A stretch of 34,258 nt of DNA from a virus, in the IMG/VR virus record IMGVR_UViG_3300037108_000067, positions 1-34,258 of that record; one strand, 5' to 3'. Below the pieces are notes generated by a model. The model ran no database searches, was not told the origin of the DNA, and worked only from the letters and a program-made list of their open reading frames with translations. A program made the position numbers and the translations under genes. Positions 21,497 through 28,182 of this stretch are shown piece after piece; position 1 is the first letter of the stretch; each line of letters opens with the position of its first letter.

Positions 21497-21552
21497 GAAC
21501 GTCATAGTAAACGCCTCCACGCGGCGACGTTCGGATAACGCTAAGTTTACTA
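21497..21552 (+). ncRNA. possible pseudoknotted RNA element
   Basis: Two perfect complementary pairs interleave: GAACGTC (21497-21503) with GACGTTC (21526-21532), and TAGTAAAC (21505-21512) with GTTTACTA (21545-21552). A CGCC/GGCG hairpin with a 7-base loop (21512-21526) lies inside. The order is that of an H-type pseudoknot, or of two alternative folds. No known RNA family is recognised. Confidence 0.35.
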
Positions 21553-21663
21553 ATTTGTGCCGGTGGCTAGGGCGCCGGGATAAAATAACAAAAACGGAGT
21601 TGCGGCTGTGTTTCCTTTCATTTTAAAGGATAGCGGTTTGTGACGATACGGATACCCAGCATT
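21553..21663 (+). other. non-coding spacer in tRNA cluster
   Basis: No gene or full tRNA is seen. Two hairpins can form: CCGGTG/CGCCGG around 21560-21577 and TCCTTT/AAAGGA around 21612-21630. It may hold processing signals or a decayed tRNA. Confidence 0.4.
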
Positions 21664-21780
21664 GCCACTGTGGCGGAATTGGAAGACGCAGCAGACTTTT
21701 TCACAGCGGATAATAAATTTATCCGTTGACCAAAATCTGCTTCCTTAACAGGAGTGTGGGTTCGACTCCCACCAGTGGCA
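21664..21780 (+). tRNA. tRNA-Leu with a 40-base anticodon loop (33-base insert)
   Basis: Acceptor GCCACTG/CAGTGGC, Leu-type D region (TGGCGGAATTGG...GACGC), anticodon stem GCAGA/TCTGC, variable arm TCC/GGA, T arm GTGGG/CCCAC with loop TTCGACT, A73. The anticodon loop is 40 bases rather than 7 and contains CGGATAA/TTATCCG as a hairpin. Removing 33 bases would give CTCAAAA (anticodon CAA) or CTTAAAA (TAA), both leucine. CCA is not encoded. Confidence 0.75.
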
Positions 21781-21786
21781 CATTTT

Positions 21787-22059
21787 ATGAAGTGGTTAGC
21801 TGTTCTTTCTATTGTAATACTCTATGGCTTTGTGGCTAACGCCCAATCAACCAATGGGATAAACATTTACAATTCTAAAGTAACCATAAACAACTATTAT
21901 GTTGTTCAAGGAACGAACGCCGTTCAGCAAACAAATTCAGTAGCAGAAAAAAAATTCGTGGTCATTCCTCAAGAAGCTATTGATCGCCTTCGATGGGAAG
22001 GCATGTTAGAACAAAGAAGACGAGCGGCTTTCGGGTCGTTTCTAAGACAACGATATTAA
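21787..22059 (+). CDS. exported protein between tRNAs, 90 aa
   Basis: MKWLAVLSIVILYGFVANAQ is a signal peptide with A-N-A cleavage before Q. The rest is small and polar with a basic C-terminus (RRRAAFGSFLRQRY). Its ATG lies 6 bases after the tRNA-Leu and its stop one base before the next tRNA. Function unknown. Confidence 0.65.
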   Translation: MKWLAVLSIVILYGFVANAQSTNGINIYNSKVTINNYYVVQGTNAVQQTNSVAEKKFVVIPQEAIDRLRWEGMLEQRRRAAFGSFLRQRY

Positions 22060-22060
22060 T

Positions 22061-22137
22061 GGCACCGTAGCCCAATGGCAGGAGGCAATAGTTTCAAAAA
22101 CTATCCAGTGTCGGTTCGAGTCCGACCGGTGCTACCA
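22061..22137 (+). tRNA. tRNA with CAA anticodon, short variable loop
   Basis: Acceptor GGCACCG/CGGTGCT, D arm closed by GCC/GGC, anticodon stem ATAGT/ACTAT with loop TTCAAAA, variable CCAGT, T arm GTCGG/CCGAC with loop TTCGAGT, A73 and encoded CCA. CAA reads the leucine codon TTG, but bacterial Leu tRNAs have a long variable arm and this one has 5 bases. Confidence 0.8.
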
Positions 22138-22168
22138 TTCTTCTAAATTCTCACATTTGATAATTTCA

Positions 22169-22197
22169 TTGACTTCTACGATTTTTCGTTGTATAGT
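22169..22197 (+). promoter_or_regulatory. sigma70-type promoter
   Basis: TTGACT (22169-22174), 17-base spacer, TATAGT (22192-22197), 7 bases, ATG at 22205. It fixes the start of the 87-aa gene. Confidence 0.75.
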
Positions 22198-22204
22198 AAT
22201 CCCC

Positions 22205-22468
22205 ATGAAGAAACAGTTAAAGGCGGACATTGCGGAAACTCAGGATACAAATCAAGCAAAGCCTGACAATAGAGTATCTTTATTTTGGGTTGACAAAGAC
22301 CAGTCAGAACAAATGATTAAATTTGCTGACAGCCATTCACATTGTCAACGTGGAGCCATCGGCGGTGCCATCACCTATTGTTTCAGCCCAACGTCTTTAG
22401 GTGTTGTAATGGTAGTAAAATGCCATTGTGGAGCAGAACTTGACGTAACAAAATACTTCGATTGGTAA
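22205..22468 (+). CDS. hypothetical protein, 87 aa
   Basis: MKKQLKADIAETQDTNQ, then VSLFWVDKDQSEQM and VVKCHCGAELDVTKYFDW, with one CHC pair near the C-terminus. I start at 22205 because the promoter is 7 bases upstream; a longer reading would run into the promoter. It is followed after one base by the next gene. Family seen in other phages but uncharacterised. Confidence 0.65.
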   Translation: MKKQLKADIAETQDTNQAKPDNRVSLFWVDKDQSEQMIKFADSHSHCQRGAIGGAITYCFSPTSLGVVMVVKCHCGAELDVTKYFDW

Positions 22469-22469
22469 T

Positions 22470-22661
22470 ATGGACCTCTACAAGCGATACTCACTGGATA
22501 GCATCTTAACAAAGGGTGCTAAAAAGACATATACAGGCGTTCCACAGGATAGAGTTGGGCAAGTCATTTCCGACATTACCTATGAGAACAAAGGTATAGC
22601 GTATTCGATTACTATAACGCCTGCCAACGAAGTGTTCAACATAGTCATTGAGTATTTTTGA
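22470..22661 (+). CDS. hypothetical protein, 63 aa
   Basis: MDLYKRYSLDSILTKGAKKT then VISDITYENKGIAYSITITP: beta-rich small protein. It starts one base after the previous stop and ends 3 bases before the next ATG. No family recognised. Confidence 0.6.
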   Translation: MDLYKRYSLDSILTKGAKKTYTGVPQDRVGQVISDITYENKGIAYSITITPANEVFNIVIEYF

Positions 22662-22664
22662 TTT

Positions 22665-23114
22665 ATGGGCGTAGGACCATTTCATTATAGTGCAAGCACT
22701 TACGACAAACCAGAAATGGTAGAACGTGTCGTTGAAAAGATTGTTGAGAAGAAAGTTGTTTTGCCTAATCCAAACCCTGAGAGGTTCAAAATTATTAGTT
22801 GGCATCAGAACGGCAAATTCCTAATCCTCTACATAAACTACCCAGACTGCACCAATTACGAAGGGAACAAAATTCTCTTATACAAAGGATGCTGCATAGA
22901 AGATTTAGTGGGTCAAGGAAGCGTTGATCCACACTTCTCAAATAACAAAGAAAAGATTTCACCAATAGCCAGATTTGTGCCCACCTTGGAAGGATGGGAT
23001 ATGGCAGTCAAACTGATAGAGGCATTACAGCATGGAAAAGTTAGCAACAATCGAAAGAATTCACAGCATTCAGACGCATCCAAACGAAGAAGTAAACGCT
23101 CTTCAAGTGGCTAA
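22665..23114 (+). CDS. hypothetical protein, 149 aa
   Basis: A short coiled-coil (MVERVVEKIVEKKVV) is followed by a beta-rich domain (RFKIISWHQNGKFLILYIN; LYKGCCIEDLVGQGS). The last 27 residues, Ser/Lys/Arg-rich, are coded by DNA that also codes the first residues of the RNA ligase (83-base overlap), so the tail may be recent. Function unknown. Confidence 0.6.
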   Translation: MGVGPFHYSASTYDKPEMVERVVEKIVEKKVVLPNPNPERFKIISWHQNGKFLILYINYPDCTNYEGNKILLYKGCCIEDLVGQGSVDPHFSNNKEKISPIARFVPTLEGWDMAVKLIEALQHGKVSNNRKNSQHSDASKRRSKRSSSG

Positions 23115-24057
23115 GATTAAGGAATGGCCTGTTGTTGTAAAGAAAGACTTATTCAAAGAAGGCGACCTTGTAGTTTTCATTAGGATTGACTCAATTTGTC
23201 CTAAAGAGAACCCATACTTTGCTTTCCTTGAGAGACAGAAATATCGTATTTGGAACGCCAAGTTCAAGGGCGCTCCATCACAAGGTCTTGTCTGTCCTCT
23301 TTCTATCTTAGGCTTTTCTGATAGGGTAGAAATAGCTGAGAACACCGATGTTACTGAAATTCTTGGCATCAAAAAGTATGAGAAACCACTTGACGCTACC
23401 GTTTGTGGTGACGCCAAAGGTGGATTCCCTACTCACCTGATTTCCATTACAGATGAAGATAATTTGCTGAACACACCAGAGACTCTCAAGGAGTTCTTAG
23501 GTGAAGAATGCTATATTACAATCAAAGCAGATGGTTCGTCAATGACCGTTATCTATGACGCCGATGAGGTTACAGGCCCAGAGGTTCGTGTATGTAGCCG
23601 AAGATGGGAACAAAAAGAAGGAACAGGCTTTTGGAAGATTGCTGACACGCATCATCTACCAGAGAAGTTAAAAGAGTTAAAAGCTGCAGTAGCCATTCAA
23701 GCAGAGGCATGTGGTGGCAAAATTCAAGGCAATCCTATGGGATTGAACAAACCATCTTTCTTTGTATTTAACGTCAAAGATATAAGCACAGGCAAATGGT
23801 ATGGTTATTGGGAAATTAGTAATTTCTGTAAAGCATTGGATATTCCAATGGTCAGATTGGCTAGAGAACCATTCATTTTTGACGAAACTTGGACAATTGA
23901 AACACTCCAAGCAATAGCAAATCTAGCAGAATATACAACGGACAATGGACAAATTAAGAAGGCTGAAGGCGTTGTTCTTCGTCCTATGAAACCAAAATTT
24001 TCACCAACGCTTGGTAAATCACTTTCAGTAAAAATACTTAATGTTGATTATAAATAA
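23032..24057 (+). CDS. RNA ligase, Rnl5/DRB0094-like, 341 aa
   Basis: Residues 1-130 form the N-terminal OB-like domain (IERIHSIQTHPN; WPVVVKKDLFKEGDLVVFI). The nucleotidyltransferase domain has motif I CYITIKADGSSM (adenylated Lys), VRVCSRRWEQ (Ia/III region), FVFNVKDI, motif IV KKAEGVVLRP and motif V LSVKILNVDYK. It seals RNA nicks with ATP, as in repair of cleaved tRNAs. It ends directly after motif V, where the GIY-YIG gene (opposite strand) overlaps 20 bases; a few residues of the usual tail may be lost. Confidence 0.85.
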   Translation: MEKLATIERIHSIQTHPNEEVNALQVAKIKEWPVVVKKDLFKEGDLVVFIRIDSICPKENPYFAFLERQKYRIWNAKFKGAPSQGLVCPLSILGFSDRVEIAENTDVTEILGIKKYEKPLDATVCGDAKGGFPTHLISITDEDNLLNTPETLKEFLGEECYITIKADGSSMTVIYDADEVTGPEVRVCSRRWEQKEGTGFWKIADTHHLPEKLKELKAAVAIQAEACGGKIQGNPMGLNKPSFFVFNVKDISTGKWYGYWEISNFCKALDIPMVRLAREPFIFDETWTIETLQAIANLAEYTTDNGQIKKAEGVVLRPMKPKFSPTLGKSLSVKILNVDYK

Positions 24058-24676
24058 CAATCCATCCAAATAAACTTTTCATTTTACCCAACATTAAAGC
24101 ACTTACCGAACATTGTTTTAATCTAAACGTTGATTGAAAGTCAAAACGAGTTCCGTTATATGTTTCGTCCGTGTTTGTGTTAAAAAAATTATAAATGGTG
24201 TGGTCGTAGTTAATATGATTTTTCCCAGAAGCCTTTTCACTCATTTTTTGTTTCGTTTCTTTACTATATTTTTTACCTAATCTTCGTAATCTCATTTTTT
24301 CTATATCCTCAGGCGAAAAATTATGACTTTTACTCATTTTTTGCTTTGTTTCTTGTGTATGTTTTCTTCCAAACATAGGAGCAGTGGCATCATAACTAAT
24401 ATTGTAATTAAAGTCAGGATTATTTTTACACAAATTAAGATGATATTGTTCTACCACTAAAAGATTTTCAGGAGAAACCTGTTCTTCTATTAAAAAACAA
24501 AAATTATTTTTTCCATATTTATTCCACGCATGTTGAAGTTTTGGATTTGTATGAATGTTTTTATTTAATTTGTATTTATGATCAGTCCATCGTTTTCCAC
24601 AAATATCATAAGAACTACCAACATAATATTTACCATTTACTTTATTTATTATTTTGTATATTCCGCTTATTTTCAT
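24038..24676 (-). CDS. GIY-YIG homing endonuclease, 212 aa
   Basis: KISGIYKIINKVNGKYYVGS is the GIY...YVG catalytic core, followed by R (KRWTDHKY), and E in VVEQYHLN. NUMOD3-type repeats (APMFGRKHTQETKQKMS; LGKKYSKETKQKMSE) give DNA binding. The ATG lies 121 bases into the MGRK gene, in its +1 frame. Its 3' end overlaps the end of the RNA ligase gene, in convergent orientation. AT-rich. Confidence 0.85.
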   Translation of the reverse strand: MKISGIYKIINKVNGKYYVGSSYDICGKRWTDHKYKLNKNIHTNPKLQHAWNKYGKNNFCFLIEEQVSPENLLVVEQYHLNLCKNNPDFNYNISYDATAPMFGRKHTQETKQKMSKSHNFSPEDIEKMRLRRLGKKYSKETKQKMSEKASGKNHINYDHTIYNFFNTNTDETYNGTRFDFQSTFRLKQCSVSALMLGKMKSLFGWIVIYNQH

Positions 24677-24797
24677 AATATCGTTTTAACGCTTTTTGTT
24701 TTTCTTCTTCACAATTTTGCCAGTAATATTTCATACGAAGTTTATTTCTAGCCAACTGCCTCTCTTTTTTTGTATTGTATTTTCGTTTTCTACCCAT
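24642..24797 (-). CDS. MGRK-family small basic protein (ORF1 of GIY-YIG cassette), 51 aa
   Basis: MGRKRKYNTKKERQLARNK, then MKYYWQN ... LKRYYENKRNIQNNK. Same length and pattern as the proteins at 5506 and 10428. The last 11 codons overlap the nuclease; the stretch AAAATAAGCGGAATATAC is read NKRNI here and KISGIY there, and the identical DNA occurs at the locus near 30310. Confidence 0.7.
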   Translation of the reverse strand: MGRKRKYNTKKERQLARNKLRMKYYWQNCEEEKQKALKRYYENKRNIQNNK

Positions 24798-24801
24798 ATA
24801 C

Positions 24802-24809
24802 ATAAATAG
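24802..24809 (-). promoter_or_regulatory. CTATTTAT start-proximal motif
   Basis: CTATTTAT, 4 bases (GTAT), ATG at 24797, minus strand. Confidence 0.5.
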
Positions 24810-24852
24810 TATCGTATTCAAAAAAACGACAAAAAATCTACAAAAGTTTTAA

Positions 24853-24881
24853 TTGACAGCATAATAAATCTGTGATAGCCT
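24853..24881 (+). promoter_or_regulatory. sigma70-type promoter
   Basis: TTGACA (24853-24858), 17-base spacer, TAGCCT (24876-24881), 7 bases, ATG at 24889. Confidence 0.6.
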
Positions 24882-24888
24882 AGCCTTG

Positions 24889-25281
24889 ATGAAAAAAGTA
24901 TTCCTTGGCGGTACATGTAACGGTTCAACTTGGCGGGATACACTTATCCCAAACTTAACCAAGATTGAGTATTTCAACCCTGTCGTTCCTAATTGGACGC
25001 AAGAGTGTCAAGCAGAAGAAGTGAAACAACGAGAGACGTGTGATTATTGTCTCTATGTCATCACTCCTAAGATGACGGGCATATACAGTATAGCCGAAGT
25101 TGTGGATGATAGCAATAAACGTCCTGACAAAACTCTTTTTCTTTTCTTGGATAAAGATGAAGATGTTACCTTCACCCCACACCAGTTAAAATCCTTGCGC
25201 CAAACAGCCAAAATGGTTGAACAAAATGGTGCTCGTGTATTTGAAAACATGGCACAACTTGTCAACTTCCTCAATCAATGA
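24889..25281 (+). CDS. nucleoside 2-deoxyribosyltransferase-like protein, 130 aa
   Basis: KVFLGGTCNGSTWRDTLIPN then YFNPVVPNWTQECQAEE and CDYCLYVITPKMTGIYSIAE follow the pattern of the Nuc_deoxyri_tr family: an N-terminal strand with GGT, and YSIAE whose Glu would be the nucleophile. These enzymes exchange or hydrolyse bases of deoxynucleosides; a nucleotide-salvage role beside ThyX is plausible. The start is ATG 24889, 7 bases after the -10 box. Confidence 0.75.
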   Translation: MKKVFLGGTCNGSTWRDTLIPNLTKIEYFNPVVPNWTQECQAEEVKQRETCDYCLYVITPKMTGIYSIAEVVDDSNKRPDKTLFLFLDKDEDVTFTPHQLKSLRQTAKMVEQNGARVFENMAQLVNFLNQ

Positions 25282-25508
25282 ACATTATTGTAATATTTCA
25301 TTCAAGAGAAAAGTTCTACGGTAAGCCTATTTATTGGTATCAGTTTGAAACCGCGCGCTCGCCTGTAGCGAGTGATAGTCGGATACCAGAGAAGTTTTTA
25401 AGAGTGCCGTTAACTGTATATTGGGAATATGGTGGCACGCACGAAGAGGCACTAAAGGATTTGACAAATAGTGGATTTACCCGTATAATTGAAGGAATGG
25501 AATTATGA
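25278..25508 (+). CDS. hypothetical protein, 76 aa
   Basis: MNIIVIFHSREKFYGKPIYW then PLTVYWEYGGTHEEALKDLT. ATG overlaps the previous stop (ATGA). A GC-rich hairpin at 25356-25374 (CGCTCGC / GCGAGTG) codes ARSPVASDS, unlike its surroundings. Function unknown. Confidence 0.6.
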   Translation: MNIIVIFHSREKFYGKPIYWYQFETARSPVASDSRIPEKFLRVPLTVYWEYGGTHEEALKDLTNSGFTRIIEGMEL

Positions 25509-25557
25509 AATAATATATTTTTATTGGATTACCAGCCACCGGAATTAAAATTTGATA

Positions 25558-25565
25558 GTACTTAT
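25558..25565 (+). promoter_or_regulatory. GTACTTAT start-proximal motif
   Basis: GTACTTAT, 5 bases, ATG at 25571; a weaker copy of the motif. Confidence 0.35.
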
Positions 25566-25570
25566 ATGAT

Positions 25571-26416
25571 ATGAAAGAATTATATAATAGGATTTGTCCG
25601 GGCTGTAAAACAGAATTATTTTATACAATAAAGGGCAATAGAGACAGAGCGGAAAAGAATAATATAGTATGTCGTGATTGTGAAAAAGAAATACGGAGTA
25701 TAAAATATACAGGCGTAGGAAATCCTTTTTATGGGAAACAGCATACAAAAGAAGTAAAAAATAAATTAAAATGCTCTACCAAAAAATTTTTTTCCATAAA
25801 GAAAAATATAGAAAAATGGAAAAATCAGGCAACTATACTTAAAGGCAGTGATAATTTAATGTATGGTAAAACTGACTATTATTGGTGGGAAAAGAAATAC
25901 GGAAAAGAGGAAGCAGATAAAAGAGAAATAAAAAGAAAAAAGAAAATATCCATAGCCAGTAGTGGTAAAAATAATCCTATGTATGGTAAGCCTTCACCGC
26001 AAGGTTCGGGAAACGGATGGTCGGGATGGTATAATGGATGGTATTTTAGAAGCCTACATGAATTATCATACATGATAAAAGTTATAGAGAGATTTAAGTT
26101 AAAATGGGAAACCGGAGAGCAGAAAAAATACTTGATACCATATACTGATTGGGAAGGTAAGAAACGAAATTATTTTTGTGATTTCATCATTGACGGAAAA
26201 TATTTGGTAGAGTGTAAGCCAAAAAAATTACATGGGTCAGTAGCAGTACAATCAAAAGTTAAAGGTGCGTTAAATTTTTGTGGTAGTAAACTAAAATATA
26301 AACTAATTTCACCAAAAATATTAACCAGTGATGAAATAATGAAATTATATAAGGATGGAAAAATAAAATTTCTTAAAAGGTATGAAGATAGATTTAGACA
26401 AAGATACATCAAATAA
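25571..26416 (+). CDS. PD-(D/E)XK-type homing endonuclease with NUMOD3 repeats, 281 aa
   Basis: An N-terminal zinc finger (CPGCKTEL ... CRDCEKE) is followed by NUMOD3-like repeats (GVGNPFYGKQHTKEVK; GKNNPMYGKPSPQGS) and a nuclease domain: LHELSYMIKV, then YFCDFIIDGKYLVECKPK, i.e. the D...ExK core. It stands directly in front of the kinase gene, whose start it overlaps by 35 bases. No MGRK gene precedes it. Strongly AT-rich. Confidence 0.75.
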   Translation: MKELYNRICPGCKTELFYTIKGNRDRAEKNNIVCRDCEKEIRSIKYTGVGNPFYGKQHTKEVKNKLKCSTKKFFSIKKNIEKWKNQATILKGSDNLMYGKTDYYWWEKKYGKEEADKREIKRKKKISIASSGKNNPMYGKPSPQGSGNGWSGWYNGWYFRSLHELSYMIKVIERFKLKWETGEQKKYLIPYTDWEGKKRNYFCDFIIDGKYLVECKPKKLHGSVAVQSKVKGALNFCGSKLKYKLISPKILTSDEIMKLYKDGKIKFLKRYEDRFRQRYIK

Positions 26417-26861
26417 AAAAGCACTGATAATATTATGTGGACCGCCTGCGTCAGGAAAAAGCACATGGGGAAAGAAATTTGCCCAAGACAATGACATTGA
26501 ACGTGTATCCACCGATGAAATCAGAGCACAAATCGGTTCTGGCGAAGGTGACCAGTCGGTATCAGCCGCTGCGTTTAGCATTGCCAGACAGAGAGTTTCT
26601 GCCACACTAGGCGCAGGCAAAAGTGCCATGATTGACGCCACCAGTGTCACTAGAAAAGCTAGGAGAGACTGGATTAACTTGGGTAGAGGCCACGGTGCTT
26701 ATATCATCGCATTTGCTTTTGAAGTTCCGAAAGAAGAATTACTTAGACGAGACGCTCAACGAGAGCGCCATGTTGGACCAGAAATTATTGACCGATTTCT
26801 CTGTAAATATGAAAGGCCATCAGAGGGCGAAGTTGACAAAGTTATCGTCAACCCTAAGTAA
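26382..26861 (+). CDS. polynucleotide-kinase-like P-loop kinase, 159 aa
   Basis: Walker A LCGPPASGKSTWG (residues 18-30), STDEIR (acceptor-binding DxxR), MIDATSVTRKARRDW and a lid region LRRDAQRERHVGP match the kinase domain of T4 Pnkp-like proteins. There is no phosphatase domain. It would phosphorylate 5'-OH ends for the RNA ligase encoded 2.3 kb upstream. AAAAGG lies 3 bases before ATG, inside the preceding nuclease gene. Confidence 0.75.
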   Translation: MKIDLDKDTSNKKALIILCGPPASGKSTWGKKFAQDNDIERVSTDEIRAQIGSGEGDQSVSAAAFSIARQRVSATLGAGKSAMIDATSVTRKARRDWINLGRGHGAYIIAFAFEVPKEELLRRDAQRERHVGPEIIDRFLCKYERPSEGEVDKVIVNPK

Positions 26862-26957
26862 TTAGTTTAAGGAACTAAAAGAGGTTAATCACAAATACTG
26901 TCAACGCATGGCCTTTGTCCATAAATCGCCGGCTGGCATTGTTTTAAGAAATACATA
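26862..26957 (+). other. short intergenic region
   Basis: A 16-codon reading frame (MAFVHKSPAGIVLRNT) ends by overlapping the ATG at 26958 (TAATG). It could be a leader peptide; otherwise I see nothing here. Confidence 0.25.
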
Positions 26958-27323
26958 ATGGCTAGAAGTTACGCAAAGCGTTTAAAAATACCGCTGGAGG
27001 GTAGGTATAAGTTAAACTTATATTCAAACGTAGGAGCATTTTTGTCTCATGGGTATAACCGGGTTGTCCTTGGAAAACGCGGTCCTTATGTTGAGTTTAC
27101 AGAGGCTCAAATAATTATTTCAGCCTTCCACATACCAGAAGAAGAGCAATACCGACTGACCAACGGTGTATCGTTTTACGTTGAATACAGGTCCAACGAC
27201 GCTGCCAACGTAAAACTTTACTTTCAAAAAAGGGGGGTATCATATGCAGACTACAAAATTGGGTTGTATTATATTTCACCCTTCGACCTATTTATGGAAT
27301 ACGGTATTCCAACGATAGTATAA
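26958..27323 (+). CDS. hypothetical protein, 121 aa
   Basis: MARSYAKRLKIPLEGRYKLN, then FLSHGYNRVVLGKRGPYVEF and FYVEYRSNDAANVKLYFQKR: a beta-rich soluble protein. No family recognised. Followed after 42 bases by the next gene on the same strand. Confidence 0.65.
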   Translation: MARSYAKRLKIPLEGRYKLNLYSNVGAFLSHGYNRVVLGKRGPYVEFTEAQIIISAFHIPEEEQYRLTNGVSFYVEYRSNDAANVKLYFQKRGVSYADYKIGLYYISPFDLFMEYGIPTIV

Positions 27324-27365
27324 CATAAAAACAAAGTTAGATTATAAAAAAGAAAGTTACAAAAT

Positions 27366-27863
27366 ATGGCAAATGAAATTGTTGATGTAAAGGCAGAAGT
27401 CACACCCGTTGATACAAACGAAGAACTTCTAAAACAAGTTGATGAACTAAACTCTAAGCTTGCAGACAAAGATGATGGGGAGTGGGTAAACGTCCCAGAC
27501 TATGGTATCTGTTGGCGCCCCAACACTGACAGTATGGGCAAGCCGCTGGGGGTACCAGCCCCCCAAACACCCCCTCCTATCCTAGAGGGCATCGTTCAAT
27601 GGGGAAAACAAATGGACTTTGAAAGCCTCCCAAAAAACGTTGTGATAATGATTAAACTAAACGCCGATGACCCTATGCGTATTAGAATGATGCAACAAAT
27701 TATTGCACGTCAAGTTCTTGAACCACGTATTGAGAAACTAAAAGAAAAGCATGCGTGTATTCTTTTTATGCAACCAGAAGATGATATTTCGGTTATGACC
27801 GAAGAAGAAATGAACAAAGCTGGTTGGGAGAAGAAAGAGAAAAGCAGAATCATTACCCTATAA
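27366..27863 (+). CDS. hypothetical protein, 165 aa
   Basis: An N-terminal coiled coil (ELLKQVDELNSKLADKD), a Pro-rich linker (GVPAPQTPPPILEG) and a C-terminal domain (VVIMIKLNADDPMRIRMMQQ). It starts with weak AAAGAAAG upstream. It lies directly before the GroES-like gene (6 bases). Function unknown. Confidence 0.65.
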   Translation: MANEIVDVKAEVTPVDTNEELLKQVDELNSKLADKDDGEWVNVPDYGICWRPNTDSMGKPLGVPAPQTPPPILEGIVQWGKQMDFESLPKNVVIMIKLNADDPMRIRMMQQIIARQVLEPRIEKLKEKHACILFMQPEDDISVMTEEEMNKAGWEKKEKSRIITL

Positions 27864-27869
27864 AATCAT

Positions 27870-28142
27870 ATGAGCAAACAAATTACCATCCTCGGCGATA
27901 GAGTATTAGTTGAACCATTCAATGATACTCAAACTCTCGTTCACACAATAGACAACACCAAATGGCGTTACAAGGTAACATCAGTTGGTCTTGGTAGAAC
28001 AACCGAAAGTGGTTACAAAGTAGTACCGCCTGTTAATGTAGGCGATATCATTATTGTTGACCCTAGCAGAGTAGTAACGGTTGAGATATCAGGCAAATGG
28101 CAAAAACTTGTAAATTCACCCGATATCATTGCTAGAGAATAA
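27870..28142 (+). CDS. GroES-like co-chaperonin, 90 aa
   Basis: ITILGDRVLVEPFNDTQTLV has the start of a Cpn10 fold, and PVNVGDIIIVDPSRV with VEISGKWQKL the C-terminal strands. Length (90) fits GroES (about 97). Phage T4 gp31 and relatives replace GroES for capsid folding. The mobile loop would lie near residues 18-30. The match is structural rather than close in sequence. Confidence 0.65.
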   Translation: MSKQITILGDRVLVEPFNDTQTLVHTIDNTKWRYKVTSVGLGRTTESGYKVVPPVNVGDIIIVDPSRVVTVEISGKWQKLVNSPDIIARE

Positions 28143-28148
28143 CAGGGC

Positions 28149-28176
28149 TTGACTTTTTATAAGACTCCCGTAAGAT
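28149..28176 (+). promoter_or_regulatory. sigma70-type promoter, leaderless layout
   Basis: GGGC-TTGACT (28149-28154), 16-base spacer starting TTTTAT, TAAGAT (28171-28176), 6 bases, ATG at 28183. Confidence 0.75.
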
Positions 28177-28182
28177 CGTTAA

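Noticed and set aside
21553-21663. Another tRNA gene
   Set aside because: Hairpins exist but no matching acceptor, anticodon and T arms could be assembled.
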